Shown: positions 1-6,748 of the stretch, piece by piece
How the letters are laid out: every line of letters starts with the position of its first letter
Position numbering within the stretch: position 1 is the first letter of the stretch
Assembly (NCBI GenBank): GCA_034433515.1
Contig: DAOUAL010000011.1
Coordinates: 1 to 16,066 of the forward strand
Length of the DNA: 16,066 nucleotides
Source: DAOTXS01 sp034433515
Lineage (GTDB): Bacteria; Chloroflexota; Anaerolineae; UBA4142
Direction: 5' to 3'
The notes under the pieces: generated by a model
Seen by the model: only the letters and a program-made list of their open reading frames with translations
Database searches by the model: none
What the model was told of the DNA's origin: nothing
Made by a program: the position numbers and the translations under genes

Positions 1-303
1 CTCGCGGACGCCGACCGCGCGCTCGATTCGGTGTTGACGACCGGGGCGGCGTACTTTCAAGACCTGTGGGGCAACCCGCGCGACAGCGACGACGCGCAGC
101 GCGCGGTGATGCGCGCGATTGCGACAAATCAAGACCCGAAGGGTCTTGGAGACCCTTCGGGTCTGAACGCCGCGCTCCGCAAACTCGTGCATCGCGATAT
201 TCTGATGCAAAACCCGAAGGGTCTCCGAGACCCTTCGGGTTTGACCCGCGCGTACCAATTCCGCGTCGAACTGGTGCGGCGGTGGGTGGAACGCAATTCG
301 TAA
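1..303 (+). CDS. C-terminal fragment of a STAND/AAA-type ATP-binding protein (winged-helix tail)
   Basis: The reading frame is open from the left edge and stops with TAA at 301-303, so only the last 100 residues are present. The end reads ...YQFRVELVRRWVERNS, preceded by LRKLVHRDIL. I recognise this helix plus beta-hairpin pattern from winged-helix segments at the C-termini of bacterial STAND or AAA ATPases ('Y.FRVELVRRWL'). No nucleotide-binding motif is in the window, so the ATPase assignment is inference from that tail. Two near-identical palindromic inserts at 132-164 and 210-242 encode DPKGLGDPSGL and NPKGLRDPSGL. The first lies just before the putative recognition helix and the second in the wing turn. 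Both are in the same frame and keep the ORF open. The gene converges on rpsT and shares the hairpin at 324-367. Confidence 0.6.
   Translation, partial: LADADRALDSVLTTGAAYFQDLWGNPRDSDDAQRAVMRAIATNQDPKGLGDPSGLNAALRKLVHRDILMQNPKGLRDPSGLTRAYQFRVELVRRWVERNS
132..164. repeat. Palindromic insert copy 1 inside the ATPase tail
   Basis: There is a 15-bp perfect stem (132-146 paired with 150-164) around a 3-nt centre. Each arm is itself a dyad (accc-gaa-gggt and accc-ttc-gggt), so the element is nested. It is read in frame as DPKGLGDPSGL and resembles copy 2 starting 78 nt downstream. It looks like a small palindromic repeat inserted in a coding gene. Confidence 0.85.
210..242. repeat. Palindromic insert copy 2 inside the ATPase tail
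   Basis: This is a 16-bp perfect inverted repeat (210-225 with 227-242) around one central base. It has the same core as copy 1 and is read in the same frame as NPKGLRDPSGL. It falls where the wing turn of a winged helix would be. The distance between the starts of the two copies is 78 nt, a multiple of three. Confidence 0.85.
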
Positions 304-323
304 TCCGATGATCGTGCCAGCGA

Positions 324-367
324 ACAAACATCAAGCCGATTGGTGATCCAATCGGCTTGATGTTTGT
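324..367. terminator. Bidirectional hairpin between the ATPase gene and rpsT
   Basis: A perfect 20-bp stem (324-343 with 348-367) closes a 4-nt loop (TGAT). It lies 21 bp after the stop of the plus-strand gene and 22 bp after the stop of rpsT on the minus strand, so it can serve both converging transcripts. The T-rich segments on either side are short and interrupted (TGTTTGTT on the minus-strand transcript), so it is not a textbook intrinsic terminator. Confidence 0.75.
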
Positions 368-389
368 AGAAAAAGATAAATTGCCTAAC

Positions 390-692
390 TCATGCTTGGA
401 CTGTCGTGGCTTTGGCTTGATTGAATTTCTTCATCAAGCGCGCTTTGCGACGCGCGGCATTATTCTTTTTCAGCACACCCTTTTCGGCGGCTTTGTCCAA
501 GGCGCGAATTGCCAACTTGACTGCCTTTTCCGCTTCGGCAAGATTGCCCGCAGCGATCAAGGCATTGGCGTCCTTGATTTCCGTGCGTGCCGTCATCCGA
601 ATGGTGCGGTTGCGGATGCGGCGGCGCGCGCTCTGGCGCATAGCTTTGATGGCAGAGTGTTTTCGACCGGTTTTCTTAGGTGCGTTTGCCAA
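390..692 (-). CDS. rpsT: 30S ribosomal protein S20
   Basis: The product is 100 residues, strongly basic and helical, with the S20 pattern: MANAPKKTGRKHSAIKAMRQ, then RRRIRNRTIR, a central AEKAVKLAIRALDKAAEKGVL and a final NNAARRKARLM. S20 binds 16S rRNA early in assembly of the small ribosomal subunit. The start is a TTG at 692-690 (minus strand), with GGGAGGA about nine bases upstream, and the family's usual N-terminus begins exactly there. The rare TTG start may limit output of this protein; S20 is known to autoregulate and to use a weak start codon (UUG) in E. coli. The gene has its own promoter at 726-754 and ends at the hairpin at 324-367, so it is monocistronic. It is oriented against both neighbours. 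Confidence 0.95.
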   Translation of the reverse strand: MANAPKKTGRKHSAIKAMRQSARRRIRNRTIRMTARTEIKDANALIAAGNLAEAEKAVKLAIRALDKAAEKGVLKKNNAARRKARLMKKFNQAKATTVQA

Positions 693-725
693 TTTGAAAA
701 ATCCTCCCAGATTATTTCGCGGCGC

Positions 726-754
726 ATATTACATCACTTTCCACTTTTTGACAA
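726..754 (-). promoter_or_regulatory. Sigma-70-type promoter of rpsT
   Basis: On the minus strand TTGTCA (754-749) is followed after exactly 17 bp by TAATAT (731-726). The -10 element ends 33 bp before the TTG start of rpsT and leaves room for a leader with the GGGAGGA ribosome site. The match and the spacing are both close to consensus. Confidence 0.8.
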
Positions 755-1056
755 ATCGGCGTGCCAAGTCGGGTACGGGCGGTTGAAACCGCTGCAATCG
801 CAAGCATTCACGCTCTTTCGGTTTCGATGAATGGTCAAGTTTTCTGCGTGAACGCTTGCGACCCCCACCCGAAGCCGACCGGCGTTTACCCTGAGGCATG
901 TCCTGACGAAGGAAGGAAACGAAGGGTCGGATGGTTTGAGTCGCCGTAGGGCGACTTGGGGTTCTGGTTGCCGCGAATTGATTCGCCCGACGCGACTTTG
1001 ACAAAACCCTATGGACCACATGGCTTCGCTTCGCTCGCCAAGATATTCATGCTATA
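755..1056. other. About 300-bp region between the divergent rpsT and murJ-1; no gene seen
   Basis: The open frames here are arginine-rich or proline-rich, lack ribosome sites and overlap the rpsT promoter, so I see no credible gene. The region holds the rpsT promoter at its left edge and the murJ-1 -10 element at its right edge. It also contains a small 7-bp hairpin at 939-956 (AGTCGCC/GGCGACT) and a GCTTCGCTTCGCTCGCC run near 1024-1039 that looks like decayed repeat sequence. Confidence 0.5.
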
Positions 1057-1058
1057 AT
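1050..1058 (+). promoter_or_regulatory. Extended -10 promoter element overlapping the murJ-1 start
   Basis: TGCTATAAT is a perfect extended -10 (TGn + TATAAT). The segment 17 bp upstream (TTCGCT, 1030-1035) matches -35 poorly, which is usual for extended -10 promoters. The -10 overlaps the first ATG (1057-1059). Transcription would begin near 1065, next to the in-frame GTG at 1066, which suggests a leaderless mRNA starting with GTG. Confidence 0.65.
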
Positions 1059-2652
1059 GTCGGGTGTGAATCCGGAAACAACGTTACCCACGCAACCACG
1101 CCGGCTCGCGTGCGCCGCAACTATCGTCATGCTCTTTTTTGTGACCAGTCGCGTGCTGGGGCTGGTGCGCGATATGGTGATTAGCCATCAGTTCGGCACC
1201 ACGCGCGAGTTGGATGCGTACTTTGCCGCGTTCAACCTCCCGGATTTGATCTTTAACATTATCGCCGGCGGCGCGCTCGGTTCGGCATTCATTCCAACGT
1301 TTTCAGCGTTGCTGGCGCAAAACCAAGTGCTGCGTGCGTGGCGCTTGGCAAGCGCGATCATCCAACTAATGTTTGGTTTGCTCACGCTCATTTGCCTCGC
1401 GCTAGCGATCTTTGCTTCTGAGATTGCCACGCTCACGGTGGCGCGTGGCTTTGCGCCCAGCGAACAACAACTCACCGCCGATTTGATGCGCTGGATGCTC
1501 ATCACGCCAATTATTTTTGGTGTGAGCGGCATCGTGATGGGCATTCTCAATTCGTACCAACATTTCGTTTTGCCCGCATTCGCGCCGGTGGTGTATAATG
1601 TGGCTATCATCGCGGGCGCGCTTTGGCTTGCCCCCACGATAGGCGTGTATGGACTGGTGGCGGGCGTGATAGCCGGCGCGGTGTTGCATCTGGCGGTCCA
1701 AGTACCGCTGGCAGTGTATTACAGATTACAGATTACAGATTACAGATTACAGATTTCAGATTTCAGATTTCAGATTTTTAATCTGCAATCGCCTGATGTG
1801 CGCGAGGTCATCCGCCTGATGCTTCCGCGCACCCTCGGCATCGCCGCAGTGCAGATCAACTTTTTAGTAAATACGATTCTTGCCTCTGCGCTGCCTGCCG
1901 GCGGAATCGCGGCGTTATCGTACGCGTGGCGCGTGATGCTGTTGCCGGTCGGTGTGGTGGGGCAATCGTTGGCGACGGCAGTGTTTCCAACGTTTTCGGC
2001 GCAGAACGCGCGTCAAGAACGCGATGAGTTTCGCGATACATTCTCAATGGCGTTTCGCACGACGCTCTATCTCACGATCCCGGCGACAATCGGCTTGATG
2101 GTGTTAGGCACGCCGATTATCACGCTCCTTTTTCAGCGCGGCGAGTTTGATACCCAATCCACCGCCGCAACCGTATGGGCGTTGCAATTCTTTGCGCTTG
2201 CCTTGTTCGCCCACGCCACGCTCGAAATTGTAACGCGCGCGTTCTATGCTATGCACGACACACTCACACCGGTCTCTATCGGTATCGGCGCGATGGGGTT
2301 GAACATTGGCTTGAGTATCGTTTTGATCAAACCGTTGGCGCAAGGTGGATTGGCGCTTGCCAATTCGATTGCAACGATCCTCGAATTGCTTGTCTTGTTC
2401 GCTCTCTTGCGTCAACGCTTAGGCGATGTTGATCAGAGACGGATTGCGTTATCGTTTGTGCGCATCGTCATTGCCTCGCTGGCAATGGGCGTGGTGATTG
2501 CGTGGCTGGCGGACGCGCTATCGTCTTGGGGTGCGTTCATCGCCGCGTTGATTAGCATCAGCGTTGGAGGAGTGATTTATTTTGGTTTAACGGCATTGTT
2601 GCGGTCCGAGGAAATTGCGTTTGTAGTCAAAAGAATTAAACGCAAAACGTAA
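1057..2652 (+). CDS. murJ: MurJ-family lipid II flippase, copy 1
   Basis: This is a 531-residue polytopic inner-membrane protein of the MviN/MurJ (MOP) superfamily, which flips lipid-linked peptidoglycan precursor to the outer face of the membrane. The N-terminal signature SRVLGLVRDMVISHQFG, then LDAYFAAFNLPD and IIAGGALGSAFIPTFS, is characteristic and keeps the Arg pair and the Asp equivalent to those essential in E. coli MurJ (R18, R24, D39). The second lobe starts at MLPRTLGIAAVQINFLV. Between the lobes, residues 221-244 are encoded by a 7-bp tandem array (1719-1774) giving heptads YRLQITD, YRLQISD and FRFQIFN. They replace the usual short cytoplasmic linker between TM6 and TM7. The first ATG overlaps the promoter -10, so the true start may be GTG 1066. 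prfA follows after 20 bp. Confidence 0.93.
   Translation: MSGVNPETTLPTQPRRLACAATIVMLFFVTSRVLGLVRDMVISHQFGTTRELDAYFAAFNLPDLIFNIIAGGALGSAFIPTFSALLAQNQVLRAWRLASAIIQLMFGLLTLICLALAIFASEIATLTVARGFAPSEQQLTADLMRWMLITPIIFGVSGIVMGILNSYQHFVLPAFAPVVYNVAIIAGALWLAPTIGVYGLVAGVIAGAVLHLAVQVPLAVYYRLQITDYRLQISDFRFQIFNLQSPDVREVIRLMLPRTLGIAAVQINFLVNTILASALPAGGIAALSYAWRVMLLPVGVVGQSLATAVFPTFSAQNARQERDEFRDTFSMAFRTTLYLTIPATIGLMVLGTPIITLLFQRGEFDTQSTAATVWALQFFALALFAHATLEIVTRAFYAMHDTLTPVSIGIGAMGLNIGLSIVLIKPLAQGGLALANSIATILELLVLFALLRQRLGDVDQRRIALSFVRIVIASLAMGVVIAWLADALSSWGAFIAALISISVGGVIYFGLTALLRSEEIAFVVKRIKRKT
1719..1774 (+). repeat. Heptanucleotide tandem array inside murJ-1
   Basis: There are eight contiguous 7-bp units: five TTACAGA (1719-1753) and three TTTCAGA (1754-1774). 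Every three units give a 7-residue peptide repeat (YRLQITD/YRLQISD/FRFQIFN). The sense orientation has no stop in any frame, whereas the opposite strand of TTACAGA would give TAA within three units. Confidence 0.95.
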
Positions 2653-2672
2653 AATCATAAATTGGAGTATTG

Positions 2673-3746
2673 ATGCTCGATAAACTGGCAGTCGTTGAAA
2701 AACGTTATGAAGAATTACACAATTTGATGGCAGACCCGGCGATCAGTAGTAATCCCACGCGCTTGCGCGAAATCACGCGCGAGATTAGCGGGCTGGAAGA
2801 AACGGTCGCCAAGTATCGCGAGTACAAAACGACGCACGAGGCATTGGACAAGACGCGTGCGTTGATGCGTGAAGAATCGGATGAAGAATTGCGCGCGCTG
2901 GCAAAGGAAGAAGTCGCCAAGTTAGAAGCCGATGTCAGTCGCCTCTACCAAGAGTTGCGTGTCTTGTTGTTGCCCAAAGATCCGCGCGATGATAAGGATG
3001 TGTTTGTAGAAATTCGCGCGGGCACCGGCGGCGATGAAGCCGCGCTCTTTGCCGCCGATTTGTATCGGATGTACACGCGTTACGCCGAAGCCAAGGGCTG
3101 GCAGGTCGAACTCGTGGATGAGAATCGCACCGGCTTGAAAGGATTCAAAGAAGTTGTCTTTGAAATTCGTGGCAAGGGCGCCTTTTCGCGAATGAAGTAC
3201 GAAAGCGGTGTGCATCGCGTTCAACGCGTGCCGGTCACCGAAGCGAGCGGCCGCATTCACACCTCGACCGCGACGGTGGCTGTGTTGGCTGAGGTGGATG
3301 AAGTCGAAGTGGAGATCAAGCCGGACGATCTGAAAATTGATATTTTCCACGCCTCGGGGCACGGTGGTCAAAATGTGCAAAAGGTGGCGACGGCTGTGCG
3401 CATCACCCACTTGCCCACCGGCTTGGTCGTAACGTGTCAGGATCAACGTTCGCAGTTGCAAAACAAGATTCGCGCGATGAATGTTTTGCGGGCGCGTTTG
3501 TACGAAATCGAATTGGAAAAGCAACAGCGCGAGGTTACCGAAGCGCGCCGCTTGCAAGTCGGTTCGGGGGAGCGCGCCGAGAAGATTCGGACGTACAATT
3601 TCCCGCAAGATCGAATGACCGATCATCGCATCGGATTATCCTTGCACAACTTGCCCCGCATTCTCGATGGGGATTTGGACACGGTGATTGACGCGCTCAT
3701 CTTGCACGACCAAGCCGAGAGGTTAAAGCAAGCAGGGGTGAGTTGA
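2673..3746 (+). CDS. prfA: Peptide chain release factor 1
   Basis: This class I release factor reads UAA and UAG and triggers peptidyl-tRNA hydrolysis on the ribosome. It is 357 residues, the normal length. It has an N-terminal helical domain, the stop-codon reading tripeptide P187-V188-T189 in RVPVTEASGRIHTS, and the catalytic GGQ at 231-233 in HASGHGGQNVQKV. PxT rather than SPF identifies RF1 and not RF2. ATG 2673 is chosen because GGAG (2664-2667) lies five bases upstream; an in-frame TTG directly before it is too close to that site. The Gln of GGQ is the substrate of PrmC, encoded further along the same run (6749). murJ ends 20 bp upstream and the lipoprotein starts 1 bp after the stop, so the gene is within an operon. 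Confidence 0.97.
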   Translation: MLDKLAVVEKRYEELHNLMADPAISSNPTRLREITREISGLEETVAKYREYKTTHEALDKTRALMREESDEELRALAKEEVAKLEADVSRLYQELRVLLLPKDPRDDKDVFVEIRAGTGGDEAALFAADLYRMYTRYAEAKGWQVELVDENRTGLKGFKEVVFEIRGKGAFSRMKYESGVHRVQRVPVTEASGRIHTSTATVAVLAEVDEVEVEIKPDDLKIDIFHASGHGGQNVQKVATAVRITHLPTGLVVTCQDQRSQLQNKIRAMNVLRARLYEIELEKQQREVTEARRLQVGSGERAEKIRTYNFPQDRMTDHRIGLSLHNLPRILDGDLDTVIDALILHDQAERLKQAGVS

Positions 3747-3747
3747 G

Positions 3748-4581
3748 GTGCGGGCTTGGGTGTGGCGGCTGGGCGCGCTGGTGATGATTGGAGTGATGGC
3801 GCTAAGTTGCACGCGAGGAGTGTCGTTACCCATCGAGGGACTCACGCCCACTCCCACACCGCGCTTTACCGATGACGATGTGCGTGTCGTTGCAGTCATC
3901 GCCACGTACGAAGCCCAAGTGTTCCCGGAACCGCTTCGTTCGCAAGCGTACACCGCGATTGCGTGGACGATGCGCAATCGGGTGGAAATTGGTTTTGGCG
4001 GCTTGGTGCGTTACACCGATGAGCGCGTCTTGAGTCGGTATGCTTCGTACCCGGAACACAAAAACGATTTACCCGATCCGCGCGCCATCGAAATTGCGCG
4101 CCAGGTGCTGAGCGCGGAATCGAACGTTGATGATCCGACACGCGGCGCGCGTAACTTTGTGGATCACTCGTACTGGACTGGGACAGCGGAACAGACCGGC
4201 GCAGCCGTCAAGGTGCGCGGCAAGTTTAGCGATGAGGATGTGCAACGATTGGTGGAAGCCGGAAATTTTTTATTGACGATTCAATGGCAAGCCCCCAGCG
4301 ATCATCCGCGCGGGCGATTGGTTTACGGTCTCTACTTTTTCGATTACTGGCCCCCCGTTACGCCGGTGGTTACACCAACTTTCACACCCACCCGCCGCCC
4401 CACGGCTACGCTCACGCGTACACCGACACGCACGCTCACACCCACGCGAACGATGACGCCCACGTGGACACCGATGCTTACACTGACTAGTACACTCACA
4501 CCTACAGCGAGGTGGGGCAATTACAATGATGGAAACTTTGACAAGGAATCCTTAAATGGAAAAAAACAAACCCAGAACTAG
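3748..4581 (+). CDS. Predicted lipoprotein, possibly SleB-like cell-wall hydrolase, with Thr/Pro-rich tail
   Basis: The 277-residue product starts at GTG, 1 bp after the prfA stop. Residues 1-21 form a lipoprotein-like signal ending in MALSC (the lipobox is imperfect). A globular part follows, about residues 41-200. Its segment YEAQVFPEPLRSQAYTAIAWTMRNRV (here split by position: E55, then MRNRV 75-79) resembles the start of SleB/Hydrolase_2 muralytic domains ('EARGE...AVAAVILNRV'), and GARNFVDHSYWTG resembles a later part. This similarity is from memory and weak. Residues 203-253 are a TPT/RTPTRTLTP low-complexity stalk. The last about 24 residues (RWGNYNDGNFDKES...) look unlike the rest and coincide with the drop in GC at the restriction-modification cassette. 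The native end may therefore have been lost. The CDS overlaps the methyltransferase start by 26 bp. Confidence 0.6.
   Translation: MRAWVWRLGALVMIGVMALSCTRGVSLPIEGLTPTPTPRFTDDDVRVVAVIATYEAQVFPEPLRSQAYTAIAWTMRNRVEIGFGGLVRYTDERVLSRYASYPEHKNDLPDPRAIEIARQVLSAESNVDDPTRGARNFVDHSYWTGTAEQTGAAVKVRGKFSDEDVQRLVEAGNFLLTIQWQAPSDHPRGRLVYGLYFFDYWPPVTPVVTPTFTPTRRPTATLTRTPTRTLTPTRTMTPTWTPMLTLTSTLTPTARWGNYNDGNFDKESLNGKKQTQN
4354..4506 (+). repeat. Thr/Pro-coding low-complexity tract
   Basis: This C-rich tract of ACxCCx/ACGCTC-like hexamer words encodes repeated TPT, RTPT and TLTP. It forms the stalk of the lipoprotein. Its period is about 6 bp, unlike the 7-bp arrays elsewhere, and it is in keeping with protein-level selection for an extended linker. 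Confidence 0.7.
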
Positions 4582-5926
4582 TAAACGAATCCGCGAACAA
4601 TTGGTTTTGGATCTTTATGAACCGGTTTCTGGAAGTGCTTCGTCCAGGATGTTCTTGGAACGTGTTGGCACGTTTCAAGATAGTTTGCGTGCCCCCATTC
4701 ATCGTTGGTTCAAATATCCTGCTGGCTTTAGCTACAAGCTTGTTGATACACTCATAAAGGATTATGGACTCAATGAATCCCATTGGATTTTGGATCCATT
4801 TATAGGTTCTGGTACAACGGCGGTTGCAGCAAAAGAATATGGCGTTAATTGTGTTGGCATTGAGGCGCATCCGTTTGTGTATCAAGTTGCCCGAGTCAAG
4901 ACATTTTGGGAATTTGAGTTGGGGGCGTTCTATAAGCGAATTGAATCTCTCCTGACGCAAGTTCATAAACAACTGGCACATCATTTCTCTATTGATGTCT
5001 CCGAGTTTCCTGAACTTGTTCAGAAATGTTATTCACGGCAAAATCTGGCAAAACTCAAGATCATTCGTGATGTCATCGAGACGTTTGATTGCTCAGAAGA
5101 AGAACGTAGTTTCTTTCGCTTGGCATTGACCGATACCTTACGCACTGCATCAATTGCTGGAACGGGGTGGCCCTATGTCGCACCTAGTAAGTATCATGCC
5201 AAACAGAGCGAACGCGATGGATTGGAAGTGTTTGACGCACAGATCCGTCTGATGTTCGATGATTTGAAAACTGTTTTATCGCGTCAGCATAGAAAGGTGG
5301 AAACGAAATTGTTACTGATGGATGCGCGTCAGAAATATCCCATGGATGATGCGAGTATAGATCTGGCAGTTACTTCGCCGCCGTACCTAAATAACTATGA
5401 CTATGCGGATCGTACGCGGCTCGAAATGTATTTCTGGGGTTGGGCAAAATCGTGGAGCGAGATCACCGAGAAGGTGCGAGATAAACTGATCATTGCTGCG
5501 ACGACGCAGATTCGGCGACATGAATTTCCGACCGATCCTGTTAGCTCTGAAATCAAAGGTCTGGATGCGCGCGTGTATGAAGAATTGTGTGTGAAGGTGC
5601 GCCAGTTGGAACGTTTGCGCTTGGAAAAAGGCGGCAAGAAGAGTTATGACTTGATGGTGGCGGGATACTTTAATGACTTGACCCAAGTAGTGCGCCAAGT
5701 CTACCGTGTGTTAAAACCATCTTCTCCCTTTGTGTTGATTTTGGGGGATTCTGCACCTTATGGTGTTCACATTCCAACAGAAGAGTACTTGGGTAAACTT
5801 GCAATAGGAGTGGGATTTCGGAATTACAAGATTCAACAATTGCGGACGCGGGGTGAAAAATGGAATCACAATCCCCAGCGCCACAAAGTTAGTTTGCGAG
5901 AAAGTATCTTGATTCTGGAGAGATAA
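4556..5926 (+). CDS. DNA methyltransferase (m4C/m6A, SPPY type) of a restriction-modification pair
   Basis: The product is 456 residues. Motif X-like WFKYPAGFS (51-59) precedes the AdoMet-binding motif I DPFIGSGTT (80-88), GIEAHP (101-106, acidic E103 for the ribose) and, far downstream, the catalytic motif IV TSPPY (273-277) followed by LNNYDYADRTR. The order I then IV fits an alpha- or gamma-type amino-methyltransferase. An SPPY catalytic loop is typical of N4-cytosine enzymes, but some N6-adenine enzymes share it. AAGGA (4544-4548) lies seven bases before ATG 4556. The gene is noticeably AT-richer than its neighbours. It is followed after 2 bp by a PD-(D/E)XK gene, which makes a type II restriction-modification system the best reading. 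The recognition sequence cannot be told from the sequence. Confidence 0.85.
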   Translation: MEKNKPRTSKRIREQLVLDLYEPVSGSASSRMFLERVGTFQDSLRAPIHRWFKYPAGFSYKLVDTLIKDYGLNESHWILDPFIGSGTTAVAAKEYGVNCVGIEAHPFVYQVARVKTFWEFELGAFYKRIESLLTQVHKQLAHHFSIDVSEFPELVQKCYSRQNLAKLKIIRDVIETFDCSEEERSFFRLALTDTLRTASIAGTGWPYVAPSKYHAKQSERDGLEVFDAQIRLMFDDLKTVLSRQHRKVETKLLLMDARQKYPMDDASIDLAVTSPPYLNNYDYADRTRLEMYFWGWAKSWSEITEKVRDKLIIAATTQIRRHEFPTDPVSSEIKGLDARVYEELCVKVRQLERLRLEKGGKKSYDLMVAGYFNDLTQVVRQVYRVLKPSSPFVLILGDSAPYGVHIPTEEYLGKLAIGVGFRNYKIQQLRTRGEKWNHNPQRHKVSLRESILILER

Positions 5927-5928
5927 CA

Positions 5929-6720
5929 ATGGATCAAATCGCAAATCCGGGGAGTGCGCTTGGAGAAGCAATTGGTGCCTTGCTCGAAGAAGAAATTCAT
6001 CGTATCTTGAAACCTTTGGCTGAAGTGGCGAACTGTGTTTATGTTACTACCGGCCCAAGTCACCCGCGGACTGGTCAACCAACCAAATTGATTTTGGAAG
6101 ATGGCGATGGAAATGAGTATAACGTTGATTCCGTTATCATCAATAATCGTTTCCAACCACTCGTACTTGTCGAATCCAAGTACATTCGGTACAAGAAACA
6201 TAACCGTGACAAAGCAAGTTGGATTTGCACCGCACATACCAAGTTGCGTGAACGTTATGGTACAGTTCGCAAATCCATCGCGATCCTAATGGGCAGCTGG
6301 AGCCGACCTTCGAAACGATTGCTCCAAAGTTTTGAGGTCGAACTCTTTGAGATTACTTTTGATGATATTTGTGATGTGCTTTCAGAATTTGGCATCAATT
6401 ACTGGTGGGCGGAGAAAGATCGTGCGCAAGCCGATACAAGTTGGAAAAAGTTTCTTTCGTTATCCACCAGCCAACGTAAGCAGATCGGGCAAAAATTGAT
6501 TGCAGGAATCAAAGAGTCATTGCAAAGGTCATTGGCAACAGCGTTGGACGAAAGTGCCCCACGCCAGATTAAATCGGTTAAAGTTATCGTACGTAGCAAT
6601 CGTGGTGAAACTCGCTCCTATTTATTCGATGATTTGAGATCGGTGATTGCTTTCTTGAATGCGACAGACGCTGACCAGATGATGGACTTGTCGGATTCCC
6701 CCATACTTTTGGGAGAATGA
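5929..6720 (+). CDS. Putative PD-(D/E)XK restriction endonuclease partner of the methyltransferase
   Basis: The 263-residue soluble protein carries the nuclease pattern D67 (YNVDSVI), about 15 residues, then E82-S-K84 (LVLVESKYIRY), with an upstream helical acidic residue (E13 or E20/E21). That is the metal-binding core of PD-(D/E)XK nucleases. A helix with KASWICTAHTKLRERYG follows, as in that fold. The middle (about residues 155-210) is helical and basic and may bind DNA. I do not recognise a named restriction enzyme family. ATG 5929 has GGAGAG about seven bases upstream and starts 2 bp after the methyltransferase stop, so the two are co-translated. Base composition matches the methyltransferase, which suggests joint acquisition. 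Alternatives are a repair or DNA-end nuclease. Confidence 0.65.
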   Translation: MDQIANPGSALGEAIGALLEEEIHRILKPLAEVANCVYVTTGPSHPRTGQPTKLILEDGDGNEYNVDSVIINNRFQPLVLVESKYIRYKKHNRDKASWICTAHTKLRERYGTVRKSIAILMGSWSRPSKRLLQSFEVELFEITFDDICDVLSEFGINYWWAEKDRAQADTSWKKFLSLSTSQRKQIGQKLIAGIKESLQRSLATALDESAPRQIKSVKVIVRSNRGETRSYLFDDLRSVIAFLNATDADQMMDLSDSPILLGE

Positions 6721-6746
6721 TGCAAAAGAGATTGTTTGGGGGGAAT
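6695..6746 (+). promoter_or_regulatory. Possible hairpin covering the prmC ribosome site
   Basis: ATTCCCCC (6695-6702), at the end of the nuclease gene, is perfectly complementary to GGGGGAAT (6739-6746). The latter contains the G-rich ribosome site for the TTG start of prmC at 6749. Translation through the nuclease stop codon would keep the stem open, so prmC expression could depend on upstream translation. This is inference from one 8-bp stem with a 36-nt loop. Confidence 0.3.
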
Positions 6747-6748
6747 GG

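Noticed and set aside
357..830. 157-codon plus-strand ORF opposite rpsT
   Set aside because: It is antisense to a clear ribosomal protein gene, has no ribosome site and a composition explained by the complement of S20.
939..956. Terminator or riboswitch at the small 7-bp hairpin
   Set aside because: Short stem without a T tract, not next to a gene end; kept only as a note on the intergenic region.
729..1019. Arg-rich minus-strand ORF upstream of rpsT
   Set aside because: It covers the rpsT promoter, has no ribosome site and resembles no family; it is probably GC-rich chance.
1594..1599. TATAAT inside murJ-1 as an internal promoter
   Set aside because: It codes for conserved YNV, has no good -35 and no gene start follows.
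1719..1774. CRISPR-like array
   Set aside because: Units are 7 bp and contiguous, with no spacers, and lie in an open frame of murJ.
2922..3626. 234-codon minus-strand ORF across prfA
   Set aside because: The prfA reading is unambiguous; the antisense frame is long only because of codon bias.
4522..4543. Promoter for the methyltransferase (TACAAT, TTGACA nearby)
   Set aside because: TTGACA lies downstream of TACAAT and no correctly spaced pair was found.
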